Source of the DNA: Candidatus Saccharimonadota bacterium
GTDB lineage: Bacteria; Patescibacteriota; Saccharimonadia; Saccharimonadales; Saccharimonadaceae
DNA length: 60,987 bases
Assembly (NCBI GenBank): GCA_009783305.1
Contig: WRHJ01000005.1
Location: 1-60,987, forward strand
Direction: 5' to 3'
Part shown: piece after piece, positions 15,664 through 24,607 of the stretch
How the letters are laid out: the number at the start of each line of letters is the position of its first letter
Numbering within the stretch: position 1 is the first letter of the stretch
Program-made: the position numbers and the translations under genes
The notes under the pieces: generated by a model
What the model was told of the DNA's origin: nothing
The model's database searches: none
Seen by the model: only the letters and a program-made list of their open reading frames with translations

Positions 15664-16434
15664 GGTAGGGGAGTAATTCCCTGCTTTTATCTCCGTTTCG
15701 TCTCTATTATCGTCGCCCACTACCCCTTATTCGCCTCAATTCTACCTCTGTTACCGGAGGTTTGACTTGCGCTTCATCTTCCGATTCCACCCCTGTTGTA
15801 CCCCTGTTAAATATCAATAATCGATAAAAACCAACGGACCCACAAATTCGCTGGGCTGAAATAACGAAATAAGCCAAGCAGGGAACCTATCAAAATTCAA
15901 AATTACAGATAGCCACAAGCGGAAATGCCCAAGCTAGACGACCCAACAATCGTCCTTCCTCCAAAGTCTTAATGTCGCACAATGTATGTTTTAAGACATT
16001 TCAGCTTTTGGCCCCTAGTCAAAGCAAGGGACAAGTGGAGAAGAGAAGGATGGCCTAATTAGGTTTATTCATGAGTGTCTGCGATTGCCTAGTGCAACCC
16101 AAGCAGTTTAAGGCTATGGGTGTGGGGTGCCCATACCTTAAACTGCTTGGCGTAAAACGTACTCATGAATAAACCTAATCAGGTACTTTTTACCTCTTCC
16201 CATCTGTTTTCCACAAGTCCACCCCTGTAATCATATTTGACTTTTTCGTGAAATTATTTGCTCCCCGCGCATTTCACGGCCTATTTGTAATTTTCACAAA
16301 CTTCCCTTTTTCTCCTCCCCTACCCCGCTATTTGACAATTCAACAACAATGTTTCAAAATGCACACTTCCACACATACGGGAAAAAGCTCAAAAAACAAA
16401 AACCGAACGTCAGGGCATAGCAGAGCAAACTCCC
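15664..16434. other. Gene-free stretch between converging genes
   Basis: About 770 bases with no credible frame. It holds several CCCCTGTT-like short words (about 15740-15810 and near 16220) and a nested palindrome at 16054-16183 described separately. I looked for RNase P, tmRNA and an origin (DnaA boxes) and found none convincing. It lies between the 3' ends of a + and a - gene, so promoters are not expected. Confidence 0.6.
16054..16183. repeat. Nested palindromic element
   Basis: Outer arms 16054-16079 and 16159-16183 pair over about 25 bases with few mismatches. Inner arms AAGCAGTTTAAGG (16101-16113) and CCTTAAACTGCTT (16136-16148) pair perfectly, with ATGGG/CCCAT inside. The layout of long outer arms plus a structured core matches the other elements, but the core sequence differs. 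Confidence 0.8.
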
Positions 16435-17103
16435 CTAATTCTCCCTATCCCTCAAAACATCAACCCTTTCTCTCTCCGCTCCTCTCAAAAACCCCCTTAT
16501 TCTCCTAGATTCCTCGCTGCTCCGCTCTACCCCCATTTTGCACCCATGCATTATCATCTTGTCCACCTTCTTAAGCCCGCTCATCTTCCCTACCCATGTA
16601 TTCCTCGCCTTATAGCTCAGATTTCGAATTGTTGCCTTATCTCCAAATACTACTATAGAGTAGAATTTCAACTTATCATTACCCAATCGTTTCCGTAGAA
16701 CTTCTATATGGCGCTTATTTTGCATTATTGGATTATAAAATTCATAAGTCTTCTTCCCTATTCTGCTTTTCCATGACTTACTCTTCTCATCCCCAAAAAC
16801 CTCTCCACTAAAATTCTTCATCTCGAACACCACCACTCCATGCGCATGCAGCAATACCAAGTCTATCTCCGCTCGATTTCCATCATCATCCTTGATCAAC
16901 AAATTCCTATAAATCATACTCTTCGGATAATGCAGCTCCTCCGTCAAAAAATTATATAACGCCCTCTCTCCTGCCGACCCCTTATTAGCCCACTCTTTTC
17001 TGTGAAACAATCTATCAATTTTATTATAGTTTTTTACCACCCACCAAGACACCAAAAACACAATCACCACTCGCCACCAATTCTCCACAATCCAATCCAG
17101 CAT
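16435..17103 (-). CDS. Membrane-anchored NERD nuclease-related protein
   Basis: The 222-residue protein has an N-terminal transmembrane helix (about 5-25) and a NERD domain. Its signs are GSAGERALYNFL, the catalytic-type pattern AEIDLVLLHAHGVVVFEMKNFSGE, and YNPIMQNKRH. The E-D-ExK pattern of a restriction-endonuclease-like fold is intact. The tail is rich in Arg and Glu. Family members are thought to act on DNA, but few have been studied. AGAGGAGAT abuts the ATG. Confidence 0.85.
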   Translation of the reverse strand: MLDWIVENWWRVVIVFLVSWWVVKNYNKIDRLFHRKEWANKGSAGERALYNFLTEELHYPKSMIYRNLLIKDDDGNRAEIDLVLLHAHGVVVFEMKNFSGEVFGDEKSKSWKSRIGKKTYEFYNPIMQNKRHIEVLRKRLGNDKLKFYSIVVFGDKATIRNLSYKARNTWVGKMSGLKKVDKMIMHGCKMGVERSSEESRRIRGFLRGAERERVDVLRDREN

Positions 17104-17178
17104 ATCTCCTCTATTCTACCATCCCATCACCGGAATTTTCTCAGTTTCCCCTCAGTTTACCGCTATAATATAGAGAAC

Positions 17179-17856
17179 ATGAAAGTACTAATTGTCGAAG
17201 ACGAACCCAAAATAGCCGGGGCTATTTCGCGCGGTCTCAAGTACGAAAACTTCATCACTGAAGTCTACCAAGACGGCAATTCCGGCCTATCAGCAGCACT
17301 GGGCGACGAGTATGACATTATCATCCTCGACCGCATGCTCCCTGGCGTCGAAGGTCTAGAAATCACCAGCCAAATCCGCCAAGCCGGCATCAGAACTCCC
17401 ATCCTCATCCTCACCGCCAAAAGCCAAATCCGCGATCGCGTCGCAGGTTTAAATGCTGGCGCCGACGATTATCTCATCAAACCCTTCAGCTTTGAAGAAC
17501 TATTAGCACGCATCCGTGCCCTGCTCCGCCGTCCCGCCGACACTACCGACAATATCCTCAAAATCGGCGACCTCACCCTTGATACCACCAATTTCGATGT
17601 TCGCCGCGGCAAAAAACGCATCAAGCTCACTAAAACTGAATACGGACTGCTCGAATACCTCATGCGCAACACTAGCCGCATCATCAGCAAAGACAAACTC
17701 ATCGGCCACGTTTGGGATTTCGATGCCGATATCCTTCCCAACACTGTCGAAGCCTACATCGGCAGTCTCCGTCGCAAAATCGACAAGCCCTTCAAAGGCA
17801 CTTCCCTGCTCCACACTTATCGCGGCTTCGGCTACAAAATCGGAATCAAAAAATGA
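17179..17856 (+). CDS. OmpR-family response regulator
   Basis: A 225-residue regulator: receiver domain with acidic pocket EDE, phosphoacceptor D51 (ILDRMLPG), and switch residues in LTAKS and KPFS, then a winged-helix DNA-binding domain ending in HTYRGFGYKI. ATG 17179 is used because TATAAT ends nine bases upstream and the product begins at the receiver fold. The stop overlaps the kinase start (ATGA), so the pair is translationally coupled. The following ABC genes are likely targets. Confidence 0.95.
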   Translation: MKVLIVEDEPKIAGAISRGLKYENFITEVYQDGNSGLSAALGDEYDIIILDRMLPGVEGLEITSQIRQAGIRTPILILTAKSQIRDRVAGLNAGADDYLIKPFSFEELLARIRALLRRPADTTDNILKIGDLTLDTTNFDVRRGKKRIKLTKTEYGLLEYLMRNTSRIISKDKLIGHVWDFDADILPNTVEAYIGSLRRKIDKPFKGTSLLHTYRGFGYKIGIKK

Positions 17857-18842
17857 AAGAACATCTCTTCTCTGCCGCCGTCATCAAACTTACCCTGGTC
17901 TACACCACTATTCTTGCCATTATCTGCATTGGCTTCTCCGCTGCTTTTTACGCCGCTACCGACCAAGAATTAGACCGCCCTATCACCGTCCGCACCAATG
18001 GCACTATGCCCATCGATCCGCTCAATGACCCCTTACCTGCTCACCCAGAACTCCAAGCTTTTATCAAAGCCCGCAACGACGAAATGCGCACCAATCTTCT
18101 TGCTAGGCTTGTCTTCATCAACATCGCGGTCTTAACACTTGGTGCTTGCGCCAGCTATTTCCTTGCCCGTCACACTCTTCAGCCCATCCAAAAAATGACT
18201 AAACAACAAGCGAACTTTATTTCCGACGCCAGCCACGAACTTCGCACGCCTCTTACCGCCATCGCCATGGAAAACGAGGTCGCCCTCCGCAACACTTCCC
18301 TGAGTAAGCCAGAACTTACCGACATCATCAAAAGTAATCTCGAAGAAACCAAAAAGCTCCAAAATCTCACCGATCGCCTCCTCAAGCTCAGTCAAAATGA
18401 GCCTCTGCGGCTGTCCGAAACTGACCTCGCTAAATCCACTGCACTAGCCATCAACAATCTTGCCCCCATCACCAAATCCAAACATATCATTATTAAAAAC
18501 CAAGTTAAAATCACCAAAATCAATAGCAATGCCGAAGCCCTTACCGAAATTCTCACTATTCTGATCGAAAATGCCATCAAATATAGCCCGCAAAAATCTA
18601 CCATCACCATTAGCTTTAAAGACACCAAAATTTCCGTACGTGATCAAGGTCCAGGTATTGCAGAAGAAGATATGCCCCACATCTTCGATCGTTTCTATCG
18701 CGCCGAAAAATCTCGCACTAGCAATGGTTACGGCCTGGGTCTTCCTCTCGCTAAACAGCTGGCGTCCCAACTCCATCTCGAAATCACCGCCGCCAACAAT
18801 AAAACCACCGGCGCTATTTTCTCCCTCAAACCTCTTACTTAA
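17853..18842 (+). CDS. Membrane sensor histidine kinase
   Basis: The 329-residue kinase has helices at about 12-32 and 84-106 flanking a short extracytoplasmic loop of about 50 residues, too small for a large sensor domain. A HisKA helix with SHELRTPLT (about residue 128) and a catalytic domain (ENAIKYSP, VRDQGPGIAEED, IFDRFYRAE, GYGLGLPLAK) follow. It overlaps the regulator stop by four bases. Kinases with small loops often sense the membrane or a partner transporter, which fits the ABC genes downstream. Confidence 0.93.
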   Translation: MKEHLFSAAVIKLTLVYTTILAIICIGFSAAFYAATDQELDRPITVRTNGTMPIDPLNDPLPAHPELQAFIKARNDEMRTNLLARLVFINIAVLTLGACASYFLARHTLQPIQKMTKQQANFISDASHELRTPLTAIAMENEVALRNTSLSKPELTDIIKSNLEETKKLQNLTDRLLKLSQNEPLRLSETDLAKSTALAINNLAPITKSKHIIIKNQVKITKINSNAEALTEILTILIENAIKYSPQKSTITISFKDTKISVRDQGPGIAEEDMPHIFDRFYRAEKSRTSNGYGLGLPLAKQLASQLHLEITAANNKTTGAIFSLKPLT

Positions 18843-18908
18843 TTATTCAGCCAACTTTCAGTCGCCCATCATTAAATAGAGTTAACAATTAACAACACAA
18901 GGAATCTC

Positions 18909-20387
18909 ATGTTCAAAAGCATGTTCAAGCGGTCCTGGCTTTCCATCACTCGCAAAACCAGCCGCACCATCATACTAATCATAATTCTCTTCGTCATGGC
19001 CAACCTCATGCTCGCCACCATTGCCATACAACGCGCCGTTGTCGAAAGCACCGATCGCGCCAAAGCTTCACTCGGCGGCATCGTCTATCTCCAGCCCGAT
19101 ATGGAAAAGGTGCGTCAAGAAGCCATGAAAGATGCTCAAAGTTTAGGCGGCGGCAATTTCCGCGCTCAAATCAAGCGCCCCAATATCCCTATCGCCATCG
19201 TCATGGATATAGCCAACAGTGAGTATGTCAAAGATCTTACCTATCAACTAAACGCCAGCGCCAATGCCAACAGCTTCGAGGCCATCGATCTCAACGCCGA
19301 CCTTCCCGCTGGCGCCGGTTTCCGCATCGGCGGTCCTATGGGTCGCGGTGACATTTCCATTACCGGCATCAATGCCTATGATTTCATCGCCGGCGTCGAA
19401 AATGGCAGCATGTCGCTCAGCAGCGGCCATCCCTTCGATGAATCCACGGAAAATGGCACCATCATCAGTTATGACCTCGCCGATAAAAACAACCTCAAGA
19501 TCGGCGATCAAATCACCCTCACCACCACTGACGAAACTTCTCCCAAATCAATTACTCTCGATATCGTGGGTATTTATGACAGCACAACCGAAGCTCCCAA
19601 TCAACAGAACATGCTCTATATGAACGTACAGACCGCCACCCAATTCCTACTCGAAGAAGATTACATAGACGATAGCTACAGCGTCGGCGACGTCAAATTC
19701 TTCCTCACCAGCGCCGAACATAAAGACGCCTTCATTGAGCAGGCCAACGCCAAATACCCAAATCTCGCTGATGACAAACTCACCCTCAATATTGATATTG
19801 CCGCTTACGAACAAATGGCTGGCCCCATTGAAAGTGTCGGAAACTTCGCCGCTGTCATGCTCCTCATCGTCATCGTTGCTTCCGTACTCATCATTACCCT
19901 CATCATCACCATCAATGTCAAGGATCGCCGCTATGAAATGGGTGTTCTCATGTCGCTCGGTGCCACCAAGAAAAATATTCTCGGTCAAAATCTCGCCGAA
20001 CTACTCATCATCGGCACCACAGCCTTCGTTCTATCCATCCTTCCCAGTGCCTTCGTCGCTCATGCCATGGGCAACGGACTTCTAGAACAACAAGTCGCTA
20101 CCAGTCAACAAAACCAACAGACCGGTATGCCTATGCGCGGCATGATGGGTAGTGGCGGCATGACCACTCAAGGCGCCGGACCTGGCGGCGGCCCAGTTAG
20201 TTTCATGGGCGGCAACCCCTTTCGCAGTGATGTCGAAACTATCGATGAAATTAACGTCACTCCCAGTGTCCAAGACTATCTCATCCTCTTCCTAGCCGGC
20301 TACAGTATTATCATCCTCGCTCTCGTCATCCCCACCGCCAACATTTTACGCTTTCAACCAAAAATTATCCTCACCGGAAAGGAATAA
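18909..20387 (+). CDS. MacB/FtsX-type ABC transporter permease
   Basis: The 492-residue permease has an N-terminal helix (about 15-40), a large extracytoplasmic domain of about 270 residues, and three C-terminal helices (about 312-340, 365-390 and 455-480). This is the MacB fold. A loop at about 397-440 is rich in Met, Gly and Gln (GMPMRGMMGSGGM), which is unusual and may bind metal or be disordered. AAGGA precedes the ATG. It lies 66 bases after the kinase and is followed after three bases by its ATPase. Confidence 0.9.
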   Translation: MFKSMFKRSWLSITRKTSRTIILIIILFVMANLMLATIAIQRAVVESTDRAKASLGGIVYLQPDMEKVRQEAMKDAQSLGGGNFRAQIKRPNIPIAIVMDIANSEYVKDLTYQLNASANANSFEAIDLNADLPAGAGFRIGGPMGRGDISITGINAYDFIAGVENGSMSLSSGHPFDESTENGTIISYDLADKNNLKIGDQITLTTTDETSPKSITLDIVGIYDSTTEAPNQQNMLYMNVQTATQFLLEEDYIDDSYSVGDVKFFLTSAEHKDAFIEQANAKYPNLADDKLTLNIDIAAYEQMAGPIESVGNFAAVMLLIVIVASVLIITLIITINVKDRRYEMGVLMSLGATKKNILGQNLAELLIIGTTAFVLSILPSAFVAHAMGNGLLEQQVATSQQNQQTGMPMRGMMGSGGMTTQGAGPGGGPVSFMGGNPFRSDVETIDEINVTPSVQDYLILFLAGYSIIILALVIPTANILRFQPKIILTGKE

Positions 20388-20390
20388 GTC

Positions 20391-21053
20391 ATGAGTAAAA
20401 ATACTTTAACTATCACCAATCTCAAGCACACTTACAGTGACGGTCAATCCGAGACTACCGTCCTCAATGGTGTCAACGCCGCTTTCGAAAGCGGCAAAAT
20501 TTACGCCATAGTCGGCGAATCTGGCAGTGGTAAAACTACCCTCATTTCCCTGCTCTCTGCCCTTGATCGTATTCAAAGTGGCGACATCAAATACAACAGT
20601 AAATCTATTCGCAAAATCGGTGAATCAGAATTTCGTCTCAAATATGTTGACATTGTTTTCCAAGCTTACAACCTCATCAAATACATGACCGCACGCGAAA
20701 ATGTCGAAGTTGCCCTCGATCTCGCCGGCGTCAAGCATGGCAGAAAACTTGCTTATGACACTCTTGAAAAAGTTGGTATTAATAAAGCTAAGGCCGACCG
20801 TCTCGTCCAAAAACTATCCGGTGGCGAACAGCAACGCGTCGCCATCGCCCGCGCCATGACCAGCAATAACCCCATCGTCGTCGCCGACGAACCCACTGGC
20901 AATCTTGATGAAAAAACTACCAACAAAATTCTCGCTCTTTTCCGTCAGCTCGCAGACGACGGCAAAATTGTCATCATCGTCACTCATAGCAAACGAGTCG
21001 CCCGATCCACCAAAGCCATCATCAAACACATGAAAAACGGCAAACTAAATTGA
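20391..21053 (+). CDS. ABC transporter ATPase of MacB/LolD type
   Basis: A 220-residue ATPase with Walker A GESGSGKTT, Q-loop, signature LSGGEQQRVAIARAM, Walker B VVADEPTGNLDE and switch histidine in VTHSK. It partners the permease directly upstream and would power extrusion or a mechanical task across the membrane, not import. Confidence 0.95.
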   Translation: MSKNTLTITNLKHTYSDGQSETTVLNGVNAAFESGKIYAIVGESGSGKTTLISLLSALDRIQSGDIKYNSKSIRKIGESEFRLKYVDIVFQAYNLIKYMTARENVEVALDLAGVKHGRKLAYDTLEKVGINKAKADRLVQKLSGGEQQRVAIARAMTSNNPIVVADEPTGNLDEKTTNKILALFRQLADDGKIVIIVTHSKRVARSTKAIIKHMKNGKLN

Positions 21054-21088
21054 TTCTGTGATTCCCAACCGAAGGTTGAGTAAGCGTA

Positions 21089-21151
21089 AGTAAAGCCAAC
21101 AAAAAGAACCAAATAAATTTTATTTATTTGGTTCAATACGTTGGCTTTACT
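21089..21151. repeat. Long hairpin between an ATPase gene and tRNA-Gln
   Basis: AGTAAAGCCAAC (21089-21100) pairs with GTTGGCTTTACT (21140-21151), and AACCAAATAAA pairs with TTTATTTGGTT inside. It sits between the 3' end of a + gene and the 3' end of a - strand tRNA, so a bidirectional terminator is the simplest role, though neither side has a clean T run. It may also be another palindromic element. Confidence 0.8.
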
Positions 21152-21157
21152 AAGCTG

Positions 21158-21232
21158 TGGCTGGGTCGGTAGGATTCGAACCTACGAATGTCGGGACCAA
21201 AACCCGGTGCCTTACCACTTGGCGACGACCCA
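21158..21232 (-). tRNA. tRNA-Gln (TTG anticodon)
   Basis: On the - strand the acceptor stem is TGGGTCG/CGACCCA with a G discriminator and an encoded CCA (21158-21160). The loop TTTTGGT gives anticodon TTG (codon CAA). The D and T arms read closely like bacterial tRNA-Gln (CGCCAAGTGGTAAGGCACCGG). The outermost anticodon-stem pair looks like C-A. It splits the two ABC transporter units. Confidence 0.95.
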
Positions 21233-21281
21233 ATGCACACATATCTTAGCATATTCTACGCTTATTTGGTATACTGGGCAG

Positions 21282-21992
21282 ATGACTAAAGACTTATTAT
21301 TGGAAACCTACAATCTCCATAAAACCTATGGAAAAAAGAGTACCAAGTTCGATGCCCTCTGCGACATCGATCTTAAAATCAATACCGGCGAATCTGTCGC
21401 CATTATTGGCAAATCCGGCAGCGGTAAATCTACCCTTATGCACCTCCTCGCTCTGCTCGACCAGCCCACCACCGGCACTATCAAACTCCACGGCACCAAA
21501 ACCGCCGAGCTGCCCGCCCGCCGACTCAATCGCCTGCGCAACCACGAATTCGGCTTCGTTTTCCAACAATTTTTCATGAACAGTAACGACTCCGTCCTCA
21601 ACAACGTTATCCTGCCTCTCAAAATCGCTGGCATCGGCTTCCGTGAACGCAAACGCCGCGCCATCGAGGCCCTCAAAATCGTCGAGCTCGAAGACAAAAT
21701 CCACGCCAAGGCCAACGATCTTTCCGGCGGTCAAAAACAACGCGTCTGCATTGCCCGCGCCATCGTCAATAATCCCAAAGTTATCTTCGCCGACGAACCC
21801 ACTGGCAACCTCGACACCATCACTGGTGAAAAAATCATGAATATTCTATTCAAGCTCAACCGTGAAAAAGATATTACCCTCATTATTGTCACTCACGATG
21901 AAGACATCGCAAATCGCTGCCGCCGCCAAATTCGCATCCAGGACGGCAAAATCACCTCAGACGGTAAAACTCAGAAAGGAGGCGCCAAATGA
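21282..21992 (+). CDS. ABC transporter ATPase, second MacB-like system
   Basis: A 236-residue ATPase: Walker A GKSGSGKST, signature LSGGQKQRVCIARAI, Walker B VIFADEPTGNLD, switch VTHDE. The true start is ATG 21282; a longer frame would run through the tRNA gene. TATACT ends six bases upstream and there is no Shine-Dalgarno site. Its stop overlaps the permease start by four bases. Confidence 0.95.
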   Translation: MTKDLLLETYNLHKTYGKKSTKFDALCDIDLKINTGESVAIIGKSGSGKSTLMHLLALLDQPTTGTIKLHGTKTAELPARRLNRLRNHEFGFVFQQFFMNSNDSVLNNVILPLKIAGIGFRERKRRAIEALKIVELEDKIHAKANDLSGGQKQRVCIARAIVNNPKVIFADEPTGNLDTITGEKIMNILFKLNREKDITLIIVTHDEDIANRCRRQIRIQDGKITSDGKTQKGGAK

Positions 21993-23287
21993 AACTGATC
22001 GACATTATCAAGACTGCCAATAGCAACCTGCTCCGCAACAAAATCCGCACCTTTCTCACCATCCTCGCGATTTTCATCGGCAGTTTCACCATCATCCTCA
22101 ACACCGCCGTTAATACCGGCGTCAACTCTTTTATAGATAAACAAGTCGCCTCCGCTGGCGGCGACGGCTATATCGAAATCGCCCCCGCCGCTATGCTCGC
22201 CCAAATTGAAGGCATGATGGGCGGCAATAACGGACCCCAAGAGTACAACCCAGAACAAAACGCCTCCGAACTCAACTACATCGACGCCGAAACTCTCACT
22301 GCCATTGAAGACATCAACGGCATCATCCCAGGCAGCGTCCGACCTCTCCGCAATGTTAGAGTTGAATACGTCACCAGCAATAAAACTCACACCAAATGGA
22401 AACTTCGTGTCAACGAACTTCCCAGCAATAATATCAACATCGATCTTACCGCTGGAAACTCTCCTCGCACTGACAGCGACCAACCCGAAATCACACTCCT
22501 ACCCGGCTTCGCCGAAGTCCTTGGTTTTGTTGACGACGCCGGCGCCATCGGACAGACCGTCACTCTCGCCATCAAAAATCAAGCTACCGGAGAACTCATC
22601 AACGTCGACGCCACCGTAGTCGGCGTCCAAGCTCCCTCCGTCGTCAGTATGGGCCGCAGTTGGCTTAATGCCGCTCTAAATGATCGGATCTTTGCCGCCT
22701 CTACCAAATATCTCCCTGCCGAATACGCCAACCGCGTCATGTTCGCCACCGCCGAATTCGACCCAGAAGCCGATCTCGACTTCATCAAAAAGGGCCTTGA
22801 AGAACTCAATCTCTCTGGTATGACTATTGATGATTCTATCGGCATGATGAAGACCTTCTTCGACATCATCCTCATCGTCTTCTCCATCTTCGGCGGCATT
22901 GCCCTGCTCGCCGCCTCTATCGGTATCATCAATACCCTGCTCATGTCCGTTCAAGAACGTACCCGCGAAATCGGACTCATGAAAGCCATGGGGCTCTCCT
23001 CCGGCAAAGTCTTCCTCTCCTTCAGCTTCGAAGCTATCTCGCTCGGCTTCTGGGGTTCCCTGCTCGGCATCGGACTCTCTATGCTAGTCGGCAACACCGC
23101 CAACACCATCTTCCATCAGCCCGGCATGTTCCTCGCTGACTTCCCCACCTTCAGCCTCGTCGAGTTCACTCCCGCCAACTGCATTATCATCGCTCTCGGT
23201 ATCATGTTCATTGCCTTCCTCGCTGGCACCCTCCCCGCCATCAAAGCTGCCCGCAAAAACCCCATCGACGCCCTCCGCTACGAATAA
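21989..23287 (+). CDS. MacB-type ABC permease, second system
   Basis: The 432-residue permease has an N-terminal helix (about 18-42), an extracytoplasmic domain of about 230 residues and three C-terminal helices (about 285-315, 340-365 and 392-415). QERTREIGLMKAMGLSSGKVF is the usual coupling segment of MacB permeases, and the tail NPIDALRYE is typical. AAAGGAGG precedes the start. It is translationally coupled to the ATPase. Confidence 0.93.
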   Translation: MKLIDIIKTANSNLLRNKIRTFLTILAIFIGSFTIILNTAVNTGVNSFIDKQVASAGGDGYIEIAPAAMLAQIEGMMGGNNGPQEYNPEQNASELNYIDAETLTAIEDINGIIPGSVRPLRNVRVEYVTSNKTHTKWKLRVNELPSNNINIDLTAGNSPRTDSDQPEITLLPGFAEVLGFVDDAGAIGQTVTLAIKNQATGELINVDATVVGVQAPSVVSMGRSWLNAALNDRIFAASTKYLPAEYANRVMFATAEFDPEADLDFIKKGLEELNLSGMTIDDSIGMMKTFFDIILIVFSIFGGIALLAASIGIINTLLMSVQERTREIGLMKAMGLSSGKVFLSFSFEAISLGFWGSLLGIGLSMLVGNTANTIFHQPGMFLADFPTFSLVEFTPANCIIIALGIMFIAFLAGTLPAIKAARKNPIDALRYE

Positions 23288-23289
23288 AC

Positions 23290-24000
23290 CTATCCTTCAA
23301 AAAATTGTCTGGATTTTTCTTCGTCAAATTCGCTGGTTGGCAAAGTGTCTACGCCGCCAGGAACATCAAAACCAATTTGCCTGATTGTAGTCAGTGCTGC
23401 CGAATCATCATTTGGGTCTGATACTGCAGTCAATAAATCCCCCGCAAAAGTAATAACCGAGCCGATAATTATCTTATCTTTGACCTCGCTTCTGCCATTT
23501 AACAACGATAAATAATGGTTAAAATCACTAATCGAATAGTTCTTGCCAGGTTTCTTTAAAGACAATTCATCAATCATTGGCTGCGGCAACTTATCAAAAT
23601 CTTTATATGTAGAATCCTGTGCAGGATGAGAGTGCCCGTCAATGATCACGTCATAGCCATCATGTTCATCTATAGAGTCGTATATCCTAATTTTCTCAAG
23701 AGGGTTTACGCTTGATTGCTCAGGCATACTTACTTGCGGCAACACAACCGCCTTTTCAATAGAATAATATTCTTGACCATCCAATTCTCTCCTATTGCCG
23801 AGCCAAAGAAAATTATATTCAATATTATTCTCATTGGTCAGTTCAAGTATTCTCTGATAATCAGCATAGGCATCTTCGCTCAACATCATAGGCCGTTCGT
23901 TCGTTGGTAATAAATCCGGACTAAAAGAACTCATTTCCGTATCACCCACGCCATATTTTTGTTTAATCTGCTCGGTTCTCTTCTTAATTTTTTCCACCAT
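23290..24000 (-). CDS. JAMM/MPN-like metalloprotease-related protein
   Basis: The 236-residue protein has no signal peptide. It shows GHSHP (about residue 121) and, about 30 residues later, SISDFNHY, which together resemble the zinc-binding HxHP and SxxD parts of the JAMM motif with an insertion between them. Upstream glutamates (about 58-71) could complete the site. JAMM proteins remove ubiquitin-like or other C-terminal extensions. The match is partial, so the call is tentative. It is the last gene in the direction of the division cluster, 70 bases after ftsQ. Confidence 0.5.
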   Translation of the reverse strand: MVEKIKKRTEQIKQKYGVGDTEMSSFSPDLLPTNERPMMLSEDAYADYQRILELTNENNIEYNFLWLGNRRELDGQEYYSIEKAVVLPQVSMPEQSSVNPLEKIRIYDSIDEHDGYDVIIDGHSHPAQDSTYKDFDKLPQPMIDELSLKKPGKNYSISDFNHYLSLLNGRSEVKDKIIIGSVITFAGDLLTAVSDPNDDSAALTTIRQIGFDVPGGVDTLPTSEFDEEKSRQFFEG

Positions 24001-24070
24001 CCCGCTATACTGTTCAAACCGTTCGGAGTTTTCAGGTTGGTTAACCTTACCAATCTTAATTTCAAAATTA

Positions 24071-24607
24071 TTATTTATAGTAAGCCTTTCCCTCCACCCT
24101 TAAATCCACATACTGCACCACTAGCCCGCGTTCATCCAAATATCGGCTCATCCTCTCCGCATCTTCCGCTTGCACCGAGCAGCCGCGATCTATCGACATC
24201 TTATAATATTCCACTCTGTCAACCAAATACACGTGCACTTCCCTAGTCCTCCCCTGCGGCAGTATTACCCTGCCCACGCCAAAACCTAAATCACCAAAAT
24301 CCCGCTCTAGTTTCGCTACAAACTCATTTACTCGCGAACTAGCTCGCCCTCCCCCCTCAATGATAATCTCCACCGTTGGCACCCACTCCGTTTCATCCGT
24401 CGCCGCATTTCCCCTCTCCGTCACCATACCAGCAATCCCCGCAATCGCCCAAATCACCACCAAAACCCCAACTACCACACAAGCACACCAAATCAAAACA
24501 TTTCGAACCCTACGCTTCTTCCGCTCCGTAATTCGCTGCAATTCAACCGAGCGATCTCGCCCTCTCGCCCCCACAATTGTCTTACCTAATTTATAACTTT
24601 TTTCCAT
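24071..24607 (-). CDS. ftsQ: FtsQ/DivIB-like cell division protein
   Basis: The 178-residue protein has a basic cytoplasmic N-terminus, one transmembrane helix (about 39-63) and an extracytoplasmic domain. The last residues, YVDLRVEGKAYYK, match the usual FtsQ ending (DLRxPGRxY). It is shorter than typical FtsQ. The start ATG 24607 overlaps the murG end by 17 bases, and its place at the end of the mur-fts cluster agrees with the call. Confidence 0.75.
   Translation of the reverse strand: MEKSYKLGKTIVGARGRDRSVELQRITERKKRRVRNVLIWCACVVVGVLVVIWAIAGIAGMVTERGNAATDETEWVPTVEIIIEGGGRASSRVNEFVAKLERDFGDLGFGVGRVILPQGRTREVHVYLVDRVEYYKMSIDRGCSVQAEDAERMSRYLDERGLVVQYVDLRVEGKAYYK

Noticed and set aside
15664-16434. 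Replication origin in the gene-free gap
   Set aside because: No cluster of DnaA boxes and no dnaA or dnaN nearby; strand skew does not change sign here.
17002-17178. 59-residue N-terminal extension of the response regulator
   Set aside because: It is the antisense of the NERD gene and lies upstream of the promoter; the receiver fold starts at 17179.
21141-21281. 47-residue N-terminal extension of the second ABC ATPase
   Set aside because: It would be translated through the tRNA-Gln gene; the ATPase fold and the -10 box place the start at 21282.
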